Assembly (NCBI GenBank): GCA_965371355.1
Contig: CBDUYD010000020.1
Span: 1-27,588 of the forward strand
DNA from: JASJHI01 sp965371355
Lineage (GTDB): Bacteria; Actinomycetota; Acidimicrobiia; Acidimicrobiales; Ilumatobacteraceae
Length of the DNA stretch: 27,588 nucleotides
Direction: 5' to 3'
Shown here: piece by piece, positions 1 to 6,912 of the stretch
How the letters are laid out: each line of letters starts with the position of its first letter
How positions within the stretch are numbered: the stretch's first letter is position 1
Program-made: the position numbers and the translations under genes
Notes under the pieces: model-generated
The model's database searches: none
The model's input: only the letters and a program-made list of their open reading frames with translations
What the model was told of the DNA's origin: nothing

Positions 1-139
1 CTGGCTACTCCGAACCACTTGACATGCCCAGGAGCTTCGCTTCCCCGGCTCGCGATCTCAGACAGGGTCGGGGCGGGACTGGTCGCCGCGGGTAGTGGCC
101 ACCGTCGTCCTGCGACACATCCTCTCAGGCGGGATCTTG

Positions 140-340
140 CTACCCGATCGCTTGCTCGAGTCGGGCGTTGCGGGGCGAGCCCCATTCGGCCACGAGCGCT
201 CCGTAGCGGAGCTCAGCGACGGTCACCGCCGCAAGGAACAGCTGATTGCCCGTGAGATGCCTGACTTGATCGTCGAACCGAGGTCGACGTCGTCGACTCA
301 GAGCGGCGCTGAAGACGCCGGTGTCGACGACCAGCCTCAC
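140..340 (-). pseudogene. Truncated PIN-domain (VapC-type) toxin
   Basis: The 66-residue product begins like a VapC ribonuclease toxin: the N-terminal strand VVDTGVF carries the first PIN acidic residue (D6), and VAELRYGA carries the second (E43). PIN toxins are normally about 130 residues with further acidic residues in the C-terminal half. Here a TAG stop follows residue 66, and I read no PIN-like C-terminus in the remaining 140 bases in the same frame. The ATG start overlaps the stop of the upstream antitoxin-like gene by 4 nt or abuts it, the usual VapBC arrangement. Family membership is fairly clear; loss of function is inferred from the missing catalytic half. A functional short variant is unlikely. 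Confidence 0.6.
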
Positions 341-513
341 GAGCGGATGGCAGCTGCGAACGCGTCGTCTTCGTCCTCAGACAACTCGCCGATCAGCAAG
401 CTGTCCGCCGAAGCGAGGACCGGTGCAGCCTGCAGCTGCTCGGTCGTCAGGTCACGAGGCAACGGCGCCGTCGCGTGTGGCTGATCGCCTCGGTCGTGTG
501 CCGCGTTGCTCAC
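337..513 (-). CDS. VapB-like antitoxin of a PIN toxin pair
   Basis: This is a 58-residue acidic protein starting at GTG (511-513) and ending with the acidic stretch GELSEDEDDAFAAAIRS, which resembles the C-terminal toxin-binding tail of small antitoxins found next to PIN toxins. It directly precedes and slightly overlaps the truncated PIN gene on the same strand. The start was chosen because a -10-like TACGAT (minus strand, 520-525) lies exactly 6 nt upstream, fitting a leaderless transcript. The antitoxin role would be to bind and neutralise the PIN toxin and autoregulate the pair. With the toxin cut short it may be an orphan. The role is inferred from context and size, since I recognise no strong DNA-binding fold. 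Confidence 0.5.
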   Translation of the reverse strand: MSNAAHDRGDQPHATAPLPRDLTTEQLQAAPVLASADSLLIGELSEDEDDAFAAAIRS

Positions 514-519
514 GAGAAC

Positions 520-525
520 ATCGTA
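520..525 (-). promoter_or_regulatory. Candidate -10 element for the antitoxin gene
   Basis: TACGAT read on the minus strand is followed by 6 nt and then the GTG start. No Shine-Dalgarno is present, so a leaderless transcript is likely. The same layout recurs upstream of other genes in this window. Confidence 0.4.
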
Positions 526-595
526 CGCCCGCTGTCGACGTCCGCGATGTGCGATCCTGGCCGCGCCTTCGACCGGGCAAGCGATCTCGGCGAAG

Positions 596-1660
596 CTAGA
601 TTCCGAGCTTGTCGGCTGCCATCTGCGTGCCTTGAACTCTCGCCGAGATCTTGGCGAACGCGGTGTCACGACTCGTGGCGACGTCATCGCTGAACGGCGA
701 GTACCCGCAATCATCGGTGGTTCCGAGCTGCCCAACGGGGATGTGTTCCGCGGCAGCGAGCACGCGAGCGCAGACGGTCTGAGCAGACTCGACCTGCTCG
801 TTACAGACGTCGATCACCCCCACGTACACCCGTTGATGTGGTTGCAGGTGCTCCGCCACAACCGCAAGCGACCTCCCGGGATCAGCCTCGCTGGCCATCT
901 GCATGAAGAATCGTCCGGCGTTGAGCGTGAGCAGCTTCGGGATCAACTCGGTGTAGTCGATGTCGGCGCTGTGGGTGCTGTCGTGATCGCCACCGGGACA
1001 CGTGTGCACGCCGATGCGCTTGAGTTCCTCATCGGTGAAGCGGGCGAAGACTTCGTTGTTCAGATCGACGAATTGTTGGAGGAGGCCGCCCGACGGGTCG
1101 AGCTTGAGCGCCAGGCGACCCTCGGTGAAATCGACCTGCACGCTGTCGGCGCCCGCGTCGAGGCAGCTGCGGATGTCGGCGGCGGCCTGGTCGATGAGGT
1201 CATCGTGGAACTGCTCGGGGCTGTACCCGTCGAGCCCAGCTGCCGGGTAGAGCAGGCTCATCGCCGACGCCGAGATGACGGCCTGCTTCACCGGACGATC
1301 GGTGAACTTCCGTGTCCGCGCCACATAGCTGCCGGCGAAGTTTTGGTACTGGAACGGCCCAGCGGTGATGACCGGGAGCTGCCTCGTGTGACCGTCCTCG
1401 AACGGAATCTCCACCCCGTTCGGCGCCAAGGTAGGGAGACCCTCGAGTGGGTACGTGGCGAAGCTCGACTTCGTCTGCTCACCGTCGGTCACGACGGGCG
1501 AGCCGGTGGCTTCGAACCTGGCAACCGTTTCGGATACCGCAGCGTCGAACAACTCGTCGAGCGCCTCGGCTGACATCGAGCCTTCAGCGTGGGCCTGCAT
1601 TCCCGCTTGGAGCTCGGCACTCCGCGGCACGCTGCCCACAGGTTCGGTCGGAATGGTCAT
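596..1660 (-). CDS. Core-type cobalamin-independent methionine synthase (MetE C-terminal family)
   Basis: The 354-residue protein has the single-barrel size of the MetE catalytic half rather than the about 750 residues of full MetE. The family transfers a methyl group to a thiol such as homocysteine using a zinc-activated thiolate. Likely zinc ligands are visible in the right order: H219 and C221 in VHTCPGGD, E258 in QMASEAD and C318 in TDDCGYSPF. The N-terminal TGSPVVTDGEQ and VQVDFTEGRLALKLDP segments also fit the UROD/MetE barrel. The ATG start has a GGGGGA ribosome-binding site about 6 nt upstream. No cobalamin or SAM riboswitch is evident in the roughly 245-bp upstream gap. The methyl donor of such core enzymes varies (methyltetrahydrofolate, methylcobalamin or another), so the substrate is not certain. 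It is divergent from the flavin reductase gene. Confidence 0.8.
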   Translation of the reverse strand: MTIPTEPVGSVPRSAELQAGMQAHAEGSMSAEALDELFDAAVSETVARFEATGSPVVTDGEQTKSSFATYPLEGLPTLAPNGVEIPFEDGHTRQLPVITAGPFQYQNFAGSYVARTRKFTDRPVKQAVISASAMSLLYPAAGLDGYSPEQFHDDLIDQAAADIRSCLDAGADSVQVDFTEGRLALKLDPSGGLLQQFVDLNNEVFARFTDEELKRIGVHTCPGGDHDSTHSADIDYTELIPKLLTLNAGRFFMQMASEADPGRSLAVVAEHLQPHQRVYVGVIDVCNEQVESAQTVCARVLAAAEHIPVGQLGTTDDCGYSPFSDDVATSRDTAFAKISARVQGTQMAADKLGI

Positions 1661-1893
1661 GTTTGGTCCCCCAGTCGCTGCTCTGCGCCACCGTAGTTGG
1701 GGGATGGCCTGGTTCCGGACGCGGGAGCCGGCCGCCCCACGATCCCGCGAGAACTCAGCTCCCCGGATGCCCCTGATCGCCTACCCGAGGGCCCTGGTGC
1801 GGCTCTACGTCCGAGTTCGCCGCGGTGATGGCGGATGGGAATAGGCGTTGTCTCCCGAAACGAGGTGGGACTCGATTCGCGACACGTGACGCC

Positions 1894-1899
1894 TACTCT
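1894..1899 (+). promoter_or_regulatory. Candidate -10 element for the siderophore-interacting protein gene
   Basis: TACTCT lies 7 nt before a GTG start at 1907 with no ribosome-binding site, which suggests a leaderless transcript and helped decide the start. Confidence 0.35.
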
Positions 1900-1906
1900 C
1901 GACGTC

Positions 1907-2692
1907 GTGACACCGATAAGAACGCGCCGCGAGCCCCCGCCGTTTCGCATCGTCGAGGTGGCTCGGGTCGAGCCGCGCAGCCCGCACATGACGCGCATCA
2001 CCCTCGCCGGACCTGCCCTCGAGGGTCTCGACCCCGGGCTGCCGGCCGCCAGCTTGCGACTCCTCCTACCAACCGAGACGAACGAGATCGCGATACCGAT
2101 CTGGAAGGGGAACGAGTTCCTCCTCGATGACGGCAGCCGTCCGATCATCCGCACGCTCACCCCGCTCCGGTTCGAGCCGGGTTCCGGCGAACTCGACGTC
2201 GAGATCGTCCGCCACGGACACGGGCCCCTCTCGGCGTGGGCGGACGAGGCGAGAGCAGGCACTCGGGCCGCGGTCTCGGGCACAGGACGCGGGTACGAGA
2301 TCGATCAGGCGGCCCACCGCTTCGTGCTCGCCGGCGATGAGTCGGCGCTGCCGGCGATCAGCGTGCTCCTGCGAACGTTGCCGCCAACGGCCGAGGTGAC
2401 GGTCCTCGTCGAGGTACAACATCTCGACGCGCGCCTCGACCTTCCCGCCCATCCGGGCGCGACTGTGCATTGGCATGAGCTCGGGCACGGCGACCGCCCG
2501 GGCGATTCGCTCGTCGCCGCGGTCACCGCCGAGCGACTCGATCCCGGCGTACGGGTCTGGGCTGCCGGCGAGGCCGCCGCGATGCAGCGCATCCGTCGAC
2601 ATCTCTTCGGCGAGCGGGGACTGCCGCGCTCGCAGGCGGTGGTCCGGGGATACTGGAAACACGATCGTGCGGGCGATGTCGAGAACACCTGA
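1907..2692 (+). CDS. Siderophore-interacting protein (FAD-dependent ferric-siderophore reductase)
   Basis: The 261-residue product fits the SIP/ViuB family, cytoplasmic flavoproteins that reduce Fe(III)-siderophores to release iron. The N-terminal FAD-binding barrel has FRIVEVARVEPRSPHMTRIT and the FAD motif RTLTPLRF at about residues 82-89. This is followed by the shared HGHGPLSAWADEARAG segment and a C-terminal NAD(P)H-type Rossmann half containing LAGDESALPAI and VWAAGEAAAM. The family's closing GYWK signature is at about residues 248-251. The frame is open to an ATG at 1835, but the extra 24 residues look non-homologous. The GTG at 1907 sits just after a -10-like hexamer and was preferred. 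It is monocistronic or read into the DUF971 gene, which has its own candidate promoter. No Fur-type box was identified. Confidence 0.88.
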   Translation: MTPIRTRREPPPFRIVEVARVEPRSPHMTRITLAGPALEGLDPGLPAASLRLLLPTETNEIAIPIWKGNEFLLDDGSRPIIRTLTPLRFEPGSGELDVEIVRHGHGPLSAWADEARAGTRAAVSGTGRGYEIDQAAHRFVLAGDESALPAISVLLRTLPPTAEVTVLVEVQHLDARLDLPAHPGATVHWHELGHGDRPGDSLVAAVTAERLDPGVRVWAAGEAAAMQRIRRHLFGERGLPRSQAVVRGYWKHDRAGDVENT

Positions 2693-2743
2693 TCCGCACT
2701 GTGTCGCCGCATCCCGCGGTCAGCGGTTCGTGCGAGACTCGGG

Positions 2744-2749
2744 TAGACC
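2744..2749 (+). promoter_or_regulatory. Candidate -10 element for the DUF971 gene
   Basis: TAGACC lies exactly 6 nt before the ATG at 2756 with no Shine-Dalgarno, consistent with a leaderless mRNA. Confidence 0.35.
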
Positions 2750-2755
2750 TCACCG

Positions 2756-3100
2756 ATGGATGATCGCTACGAAATCGTCGACATGGTCGTGAAGCGCGAC
2801 GAAGGGATCACCGCCACATTCTCCGACGGCCACGTCGCCACGCTCGGGCTGTCCGAACTCCGCCTCCGCTGCCCGTGCGCCACCTGTCGTGACCTCCGGG
2901 ACCGGGGCGAGATCCCGTGGCCGCGCCCGGGTAACCCGACTCCTCTGACGATCACCGATGCCGGATTCCACGGCGCCTGGGGCCTCAACATCATCTGGAA
3001 CGATGGCCACTCCACCGGGATCTACTCGTTCGAGGTGTTGCGCCGGTGGTCCGAGAGTCAGAGCGAAGAAGGTACGGGCACGGCCGTCGCTGATGGGTGA
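2756..3100 (+). CDS. DUF971 / GBBH-like N-terminal domain protein
   Basis: The 114-residue protein is a stand-alone DUF971 domain, the small fold also found at the N-terminus of gamma-butyrobetaine hydroxylase. Visible family features are FSDGHVATLGLSELRLRCPC with Cys39, Cys41 and Cys44 in a C-x-C-x2-C cluster. Further along are GAWGLNIIWNDGHSTGIYSF and a terminal FEVLRRWSE. In hydroxylases the equivalent domain binds zinc. Stand-alone members have been discussed in connection with Fe-S protein biogenesis, but the role here is not fixed by the sequence. The gene follows the siderophore reductase by 63 nt on the same strand, a mild hint of an iron-related context. The last about 12 residues beyond the domain look unstructured. 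Confidence 0.8.
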   Translation: MDDRYEIVDMVVKRDEGITATFSDGHVATLGLSELRLRCPCATCRDLRDRGEIPWPRPGNPTPLTITDAGFHGAWGLNIIWNDGHSTGIYSFEVLRRWSESQSEEGTGTAVADG

Positions 3101-3109
3101 AGTACGACG

Positions 3110-3640
3110 TCTGACACGCATCGGCCCTGGTCAACGCCGACGTCGGCGGTGAGCAGGGTGGCGTCGTGGCGAAGCGCAACCGATGCGATCATGCAGTCGA
3201 CCATTCCACGAGGGGTCACACCCACACGGCGACACGGCGATAGATCCTGGCCGCGGCGTCGAGGTCGACCGCGCTGTCGAAGGGCAACAGAACGAACCGC
3301 TGCATCAGTCGGCGCAGGCCGCGTTCGCGATGATCATCCCGGGCACCTGCGAGAACCTCCGTGATCACCGGCTCCGTCACCGCGATGTCATCGCCGTGCG
3401 CGATCAGCGCGGTCAGGTGCGTGTCGATCGGGATCACGGTCGCTCGATCGACTCGATCCACGCCGAGGTGTCGATCGGGATCACGACACGATCTCGGATC
3501 CGCGTCCACGGGAATCTCGCCGATCGATCGGGTTCCACGCATCGCCAGCGCTTCGTCGCGGGTCATCGGTTGCCCGGCGAGATGACGGAGGGCGAGATCG
3601 CCGGTGGCGATCTCCGAGGAAGCGAACCTCGTCGTCGGCA
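3110..3640 (-). pseudogene. Degenerate VapBC toxin-antitoxin relic
   Basis: Reading the minus strand across frames recovers pieces of a VapC PIN toxin in order. A GTG start at 3484 gives VIPIDTSAWIE and then a TGA. A second frame gives DDIAVTEPVITEVLAGARD and FDAAARIYRR-like sequence, stopping near 3216. A third frame gives GVTPRGMVDCMIASVALRHD followed by ATLLTADVG, ending near 3140. These are the conserved PIN blocks (first Asp, E of the TEPV/EVLAGAR helix, the D of VDCMIA and LTAD), but they need at least two frame changes. Upstream, LAGQPMTRDEALAMRGT looks like the matching antitoxin C-terminus, also without a clean frame. A 17-bp direct repeat lies across the first break. This is very likely a dead locus. 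The alternative, sequencing error, would need several errors in about 400 bases. Confidence 0.7.
3421..3484 (+). repeat. 17-bp direct repeat pair in the VapC relic
   Basis: GTGTCGATCGGGATCAC occurs at 3421-3437 and again at 3468-3484, 47 bp apart. Both encode the same PIDT-type stretch of the broken toxin on the minus strand. It could be a product of local duplication or template slippage that broke the gene. Confidence 0.7.
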
Positions 3641-3656
3641 GGTCCCGCTGGCGACT

Positions 3657-3697
3657 TCGTGAGGATGTTGCGTGCCCAGGACGCAACATCCTCACGA
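3657..3697. repeat. Perfect inverted repeat (17-bp stems, 7-nt loop)
   Basis: TCGTGAGGATGTTGCGT at 3657-3673 is exactly complementary to 3681-3697, with the loop GCCCAGG. It lies 47 nt past the stop of the minus-strand DinB gene and just upstream of the VapBC relic. It would form a very stable hairpin on either strand. It could act as a terminator for the DinB transcript, but no U-tract follows. It could also be an operator of the former toxin-antitoxin pair or a small repeat element. The sequence alone does not decide. Confidence 0.75.
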
Positions 3698-3743
3698 GAA
3701 CGGGTTGGGGAACGGCGGTGGTAGAGGGCGGGTTGGTTCCGGA

Positions 3744-4268
3744 TCAGTCGCCGGTGGCGCCGTCGATCGCCTGGCGGAGCAGGTCGGCGTGGCCGCAGTG
3801 GCGGGCGTACTCCTCGACGAGGTGGACGAGGATCCACCGCAGGCTGTACATCCCCCGGACGTTTGCCTCGATGTCGTCGAGGCCGGCCGCGGCGAAGATC
3901 CGGTCCGACTCGGCGATCTCGGCCCGGTACGTCGTGAGCGCGTCGGCCAGCGTTGCGTCGGGCGGGGGGTGGAAGTCGCCGTCCTCATCCCCCTCGGGGT
4001 GGGCCGAGCCGAAGTAGATCGGTTCGATGTCGTTGCCGAGCAGCGAGCGTTGTGACCACCACCGCTCGACGTCGGCCATGTGCCGGATCAGGCCGAGGAT
4101 CGTGAGGTCGCTCGGCGGGCACGCTGCCCGTCGCGCCTGCTCGTCGGTCAGCCCCTCGGCCTTGCGGGCGAGGATCGCCCGCTGGTAGTCGAGGAACGTG
4201 CACAACGTGGCACGCTCATCGTCCGCCGCCACGTCGTCGGTCGGCGGATTGGTCCATGGGTCGGGCAC
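3744..4268 (-). CDS. DinB-family (DUF664) protein
   Basis: The 174-residue protein has the four-helix DinB/DUF664 pattern common in actinobacteria. It shows an N-terminal helix with ERATLCTFLDYQRAILARKA and LTILGLIRHMADVERWW with probable metal ligand H63. The C-terminal helix HLVEEYARHCGHADLLRQ includes H157 and H160. The family comprises metal-dependent thiol transferases, some using mycothiol or bacillithiol, and many members of unknown substrate. The GTG start has a -10-like TACGAT exactly 6 nt upstream, so translation is probably leaderless. It lies 30 nt beyond the truncated sigma factor on the same strand. The symbol dinB is avoided because the polymerase IV gene uses that name. Confidence 0.85.
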   Translation of the reverse strand: MPDPWTNPPTDDVAADDERATLCTFLDYQRAILARKAEGLTDEQARRAACPPSDLTILGLIRHMADVERWWSQRSLLGNDIEPIYFGSAHPEGDEDGDFHPPPDATLADALTTYRAEIAESDRIFAAAGLDDIEANVRGMYSLRWILVHLVEEYARHCGHADLLRQAIDGATGD

Positions 4269-4274
4269 GGCCCG

Positions 4275-4280
4275 ATCGTA
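4275..4280 (-). promoter_or_regulatory. Candidate -10 element for the DinB-family gene
   Basis: TACGAT on the minus strand lies 6 nt before the GTG start (4266-4268), with no Shine-Dalgarno. It suggests that the gene has its own promoter despite the close upstream sigma gene. Confidence 0.4.
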
Positions 4281-4298
4281 GACGCGTCGCCCGCAGCC

Positions 4299-4652
4299 TC
4301 AGCTCGTGCTCAGACCGTGGATCATCACGACGACGACCCGCTGCCGTTCGGAGAGACGCTCGAGGGCGGCCGGGAGCCCGGGCTCTATGTCGGGCAGCAG
4401 GTCGACCGGGACCGATCGCGATCTCGGTGCGCGGACGCGAACCCGGCTCCGGCCGACCCGGCACAGGTAGCCGATCGGATTCTCCATCGGCTCGATGCGC
4501 GACCGGTGCTCCCACCCGTAGGTGAGTGCCTCGGCCGTCGTATCGAGGCCGTCGTGCTGGCCGAGTGCGGCCACCAGCGCGTACCGCAGGCGCGGCTCGG
4601 CGTCGGCCGCGAAGAGGGTGAGCCACTCCCTGGTCTCCGGTGCCGACTCCAC
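4299..4652 (-). CDS. ECF-type RNA polymerase sigma factor lacking its C-terminal DNA-binding region
   Basis: The product is about 117 residues. The N-terminal part resembles ECF sigma region 2: PRLRYALVAALGQHDGLDTT is followed by AEALTYGWEHRSRIEPMENP and IGYLCRVGRSRVR. After a short linker, PAALERLSERQRVVVVMIHG matches the start of region 4. The protein then stops (STS, TGA) exactly where the helix-turn-helix recognising the -35 element should begin. Full-length relatives run about 50 residues longer. The GTG at 4652 was chosen because AGGGGG lies just upstream. An earlier in-frame GTG at 4679 would add nine residues. It is either a truncated non-functional gene or an unusual sigma-like protein. 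The break lies 30 nt before the DinB gene, consistent with a small deletion. Confidence 0.65.
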   Translation of the reverse strand: MESAPETREWLTLFAADAEPRLRYALVAALGQHDGLDTTAEALTYGWEHRSRIEPMENPIGYLCRVGRSRVRVRAPRSRSVPVDLLPDIEPGLPAALERLSERQRVVVVMIHGLSTS

Positions 4653-4750
4653 AATCCCCCTCACACCACAGAGAGGCACACAGAACCCGATCGCGCCACA
4701 GGAGATGTCGAGATGGGGGGGGCGTATGGAAGTAATTATGTAATTGCTGG

Positions 4751-4756
4751 TAGCCT
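4751..4756 (+). promoter_or_regulatory. Candidate -10 element in an AT-rich divergent promoter region
   Basis: TAGCCT lies 6 nt before the ATG at 4763. Just upstream (about 4731-4746) is an AT-rich patch with GTAATT repeated twice, rare in this GC-rich DNA. It sits between the sigma gene and the plus-strand gene and may serve both directions. Confidence 0.4.
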
Positions 4757-4762
4757 GGGATC

Positions 4763-5341
4763 ATGACGAACCACCACGATTCCGCGATCCGCTCCTGGTT
4801 CACAGGGCGCCTGCCCGACGAATGGGTGACCGCCGGCGCGCCGTCGATCGAGATCGACCGCGACGAGATCGTCGTGACGCTCACGATTGACGCGCCCGAT
4901 CTGGGTTCCGCCAGTTCCGGCAACCGGGACTCCGACGCCCCGGATTCGGGGCGCTCCGATGCGGGCCGCTCCGACGCTGATCGGGCCGAGGCGATCGCCG
5001 GGCGGATCGCGGGGTTCCGCGACGACACCAAGGAGCGGCGCATCTCGATCGCCCGCGAGGCCGAGTACCGCTTCGAGCGCAAGGTCGCGTGGGCGGTGGC
5101 GATCGGCGACCGGACCGCCCTGTTCACCCACTTGGCGGCACCGGTGATGACGAGACTCCGCCAGCCCGAGAGGCAGGTACTCGACACGCTCGTGGCGGCG
5201 AACGTGGCCCGCTCGCGAGCCGAGGCTCTCGCCTGGTGCGTACGTCTCGTCGGTGAGCACAGCGACGACTGGCTCAGCGATCTCCGCGAGGCGATGCGCG
5301 ACGTAGAGCGCGTCCGTGACGCTGGCCCCGACGCGGCCTGA
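4763..5341 (+). CDS. Conserved hypothetical protein, actinobacterial type
   Basis: The 192-residue soluble protein has no signal peptide or membrane segment. Residues 1-45 (IRSWFTGRLPDEW and IEIDRDEIVVTLTI) look like a small alpha/beta unit. Residues about 46-75 are a low-complexity Ser/Asp/Arg linker with repeated SDAGRSDADR-type units. From about residue 80 a conserved-looking part follows: FRDDTKERRISIAREAEYRF, then VMTRLRQPERQVLDTLVAAN and ARSRAEALAWCVRLVGEH. The last part resembles a ribbon-helix-helix-like dimer segment in spacing, but I would not assign DNA binding. I know similar proteins from actinobacteria only as uncharacterised. It has its own leaderless-type promoter and is convergent with the xylulokinase gene, 20 nt away. 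Confidence 0.65.
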   Translation: MTNHHDSAIRSWFTGRLPDEWVTAGAPSIEIDRDEIVVTLTIDAPDLGSASSGNRDSDAPDSGRSDAGRSDADRAEAIAGRIAGFRDDTKERRISIAREAEYRFERKVAWAVAIGDRTALFTHLAAPVMTRLRQPERQVLDTLVAANVARSRAEALAWCVRLVGEHSDDWLSDLREAMRDVERVRDAGPDAA

Positions 5342-5361
5342 AGCCGGCAGGAGCGCCCCCG

Positions 5362-6804
5362 TCAGGGGGCGCTGAGATCCCTGACCGAGGCGTACAGATC
5401 GCGGCGGCTCGACGCGTCGCGGGCCGGTGCGGTCGTCGTGCCCGCGCCGAGTCGCCAGCGATCGGCGATGTCGGCGATCGCATCGCCGCTGACGACGGCT
5501 GCGGCCTGGGTGGCTGCGCCGGTGGCGACGGTCTCGTCGGTGTGCGGCACGACGATCTCGGCATCGGCGAGATCGGCACACCGCTGCCTGTAGGCGGCCG
5601 ACCGCGACCCGCCGCCGATCAGGAAGATCCGCCCGTCGATGCGTGCACCGACCGCACGCAGGGCGTCGATCCCGTCGAGCAGGCCGCACAGCACGCCGTC
5701 GTGAGCGGCGAGCGCGATCTGCTCGCGGGTCGTGGCATTGGTGAGGCCGGTGAACGAGCCGGTCGCATTGGGTCGATTCGGCGTGCGTTCGCCGTCGAAG
5801 TAGGGCACGCACATCACCTCGCCCGGGTCGCCGGCCGCGGCCAATGCGAGCGTGGCCAGCCCGGCAGGATCGGTACCGAGCCACGCGGCCACACGATCGG
5901 TGACCTTGGTGGCATTGAGTGTGCAGACGAGCGGGAGGAAGTCTCCGGTGGCGCTGGCGAACCCGGCGACGGCTCCCGATGGATCGCGGGTCGGCATGGC
6001 CGACACCGCGAAGACCGTGCCCGAGGTGCCGAGAGAGACGGCGACGTCGCCCGGGCGGAGCCCGAGGCCGATGGCGGCGCCCATGTTGTCGCCGCTCCCC
6101 GGACCGACGACGACAGCGCCGGGCAGATCCAGCTCGGCGGCGGCGGTCGCGGTGATTTCTCCGGCCGGCTCGGTGGGCGCCAGCACGCGGGGAAGTCTCT
6201 CGAGCCAACGATCGCCGTCGACGCCGGCCGCGTCGAGCAGTGCCGGGACGTACTCGCCACGAGCGGGGTCGTACCAGCCGGTGCCGGAGACATCGCCGCG
6301 ATCGGTCACGTGGGCGCCGGTGAGCCGCCAGGTGAGATAGTCGTGCGGCAGCATCACCCGGGCCGTGCGGGCGAGCAGTTCGGGTTCGTGCTCGGCGACC
6401 TGCGCGAGTTTCGAGATCGTGAATGCCGCCACGGGAACGCTCCCGGTCGTGTCCGCCCAGCGTTGCGCTCCCAGGCGGGCGACGAGGCGCTCCGCGTTCG
6501 CCGCCGACGTCGTGTCGTTCCAGAGCTTCGCTGGGCGAACGGGCTCGCCGCTGGCGTCGAGCAGCACGAGGCCGTGTTGCTGTCCCGCCACCGACACGGC
6601 CACGACGTCACGACGATGCTCGCCGAGTTGTGCGAACGCCTCGATCAGCGCCGTCCACCACGACCTCGGGTCCTGCTCGGAGACCGGCGGCGTAGTCGAG
6701 GGGTGCCGCGCCGTGCCGGTCGCGACGACTTCGCCCGTGTCGATGCTCCTCGCCTCGACCTTCGTCGACTGGGTCGACGAGTCGACGCCGACGACGAGCG
6801 TCAT
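5362..6804 (-). CDS. xylB: Xylulokinase (FGGY carbohydrate kinase)
   Basis: The 480-residue protein phosphorylates D-xylulose to D-xylulose 5-phosphate, linking xylose use to the pentose phosphate pathway. Family marks in order are the N-terminal phosphate loop VGVDSSTQSTKVE, VSVAGQQHGLVLLD at about 70-83, and KLWNDTTS at about 93-100. GPGSGDNMGAAIG follows with the likely catalytic base D239, then the second phosphate region VSLGTSGTVFAVS. The adenosine site is LIGGGSRSAAYRQRCADL near residue 410. The length matches XylB. The ATG at 6802-6804 follows GGAG by 8 nt. The frame is open further upstream to about 6990, but that part is Arg-rich and overlaps the divergent polymerase gene, so it was rejected. 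No xylose isomerase or transporter is adjacent. Other FGGY substrates cannot be fully excluded. Confidence 0.88.
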   Translation of the reverse strand: MTLVVGVDSSTQSTKVEARSIDTGEVVATGTARHPSTTPPVSEQDPRSWWTALIEAFAQLGEHRRDVVAVSVAGQQHGLVLLDASGEPVRPAKLWNDTTSAANAERLVARLGAQRWADTTGSVPVAAFTISKLAQVAEHEPELLARTARVMLPHDYLTWRLTGAHVTDRGDVSGTGWYDPARGEYVPALLDAAGVDGDRWLERLPRVLAPTEPAGEITATAAAELDLPGAVVVGPGSGDNMGAAIGLGLRPGDVAVSLGTSGTVFAVSAMPTRDPSGAVAGFASATGDFLPLVCTLNATKVTDRVAAWLGTDPAGLATLALAAAGDPGEVMCVPYFDGERTPNRPNATGSFTGLTNATTREQIALAAHDGVLCGLLDGIDALRAVGARIDGRIFLIGGGSRSAAYRQRCADLADAEIVVPHTDETVATGAATQAAAVVSGDAIADIADRWRLGAGTTTAPARDASSRRDLYASVRDLSAP

Positions 6805-6898
6805 CGACGAGGCTCCGGAGTGACGGGAAGGATCGGGATGCATCCAGGGTACGCGACGAGGCCCGTCGAACACGGCTTGATCCCGGCTCGCACGCGTG

Positions 6899-6912
6899 CG
6901 AACATCTGTTCG
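6899..6912 (+). promoter_or_regulatory. LexA-binding site (SOS box) at the DNA polymerase IV start
   Basis: CGAACATCTGTTCG is a perfect palindrome around the central ATCT and matches the Gram-positive/actinobacterial LexA consensus GAAC-N4-GTTC. Its last base is the G of the GTG start codon of the polymerase IV gene. Bound LexA would cover the promoter and start of a leaderless or near-leaderless transcript, so damage-induced expression is expected. Confidence 0.82.

Noticed and set aside
1661..1906. Possible cobalamin or SAM riboswitch upstream of the methionine synthase-like gene
   Set aside because: I searched for the conserved cobalamin boxes and SAM-type core by eye on the minus strand and found none.
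4736..6208. 490-codon Arg-rich minus-strand frame
   Set aside because: It overlaps xylulokinase in another frame and runs antisense to the hypothetical gene; no domain is visible.
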